Shown here: one piece after another, positions 63,931-64,000 of the stretch | Numbering within the stretch: position 1 is the stretch's first letter | How the letters are laid out: each line of letters opens with the position of its first letter | From: Lactarius indigo | Taxonomy: Eukaryota > Basidiomycota > Agaricomycetes > Russulales > Russulaceae | Length of the DNA: 64,000 nucleotides | Assembly (NCBI GenBank): GCA_025766275.1 | Contig: JAFKAC010000018.1 | Coordinates: 372,001-436,000, forward strand | Direction: 5' to 3' | Notes under the pieces: model-generated | What the model saw: the letters and a program-made list of their open reading frames with translations, nothing else | What the model was told of the DNA's origin: nothing | The model's database searches: none | Position numbers and translations under genes: made by a program

Positions 63931-64000
63931 GAGATTGCTGTATCAGCGAGGTTCAAAGAGGAGATAGAAATTGGGTCTCTACATGCGCAGCACGACCAGG

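Noticed and set aside
1..64000. Starship-type giant element
   Set aside because: No tyrosine-recombinase captain seen, and the genome type is basidiomycete.
1..64000. tRNA or rRNA genes
   Set aside because: No cloverleaf with A and B boxes and no rRNA sequence recognised by eye; a tRNAscan run would settle it.

Overview
The window looks like a repeat-rich, probably heterochromatic stretch of a basidiomycete genome, most likely an Agaricomycete. The evidence is a KDZ-type transposase gene with a CxC2 cysteine cluster, chromodomain Ty3/gypsy elements that self-prime like Tf1, a pogo transposase with a basidiomycete-type tail, and many introns of about 50 nt with GTRNGY donors and YAG acceptors. 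No rRNA, tRNA or CRISPR was seen. Almost everything is a mobile element or a gene broken by one.

Layout. 1-3651 holds the 5' part of a minus-strand Ty1/copia element. It is inserted in the 3' end of a KDZ transposase gene that also lies on the minus strand. That gene starts at 23432. It is interrupted by a 749-bp solo LTR (20431-21179), by a gypsy element sitting inside one of its introns (4670-20361), and by the copia element. The gypsy element is itself split by a second copy of its own family in the opposite orientation (10113-17956). Upstream of the KDZ gene lies an intact gypsy of a second family (23658-31324). Beyond it are four more spliced genes of the same neighbourhood: A (31331-31964, minus), B (about 32681-34470, minus), C (34723 onward, plus) and D (51986-54077, plus). 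Gene C is split in its last exon by a third gypsy family (35628-51243), which is split in turn by another intact family-2 copy (41226-48890). Removing the insertions leaves a locus of about 12-15 kb (KDZ, A, B, C, D) that may be the body of a multigene KDZ element.

Right part. 54.5-55.2 kb is a degenerate tandem repeat. Then come a 5'-truncated gypsy tail with its LTR (55255 to about 56520), a pogo-like transposase gene (56598-61057) damaged by two nonsense codons, a solo LTR and a hAT-type MITE, and finally the 3' part of a host multipass membrane-protein gene (minus strand, running off the right edge).

Best leads. (1) The three gypsy families with a preserved 5' end share a Gag N-terminal extension of about 170-210 codons with no AUG in it or in the whole mRNA leader. 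It appears to start at a GUG in good context, and the first AUG of the mRNA starts the Gag core. (2) The same three families carry an 11-nt sequence just after the 5' LTR that is complementary to the predicted mRNA 5' end. (3) All 14 substitutions between LTR pairs are CpG transitions. (4) The three families share a long conserved region after the chromodomain, and family 3 adds an array of zinc knuckles there. (5) The dismembered KDZ multigene locus can be rejoined exactly from target-site duplications and splice sites.
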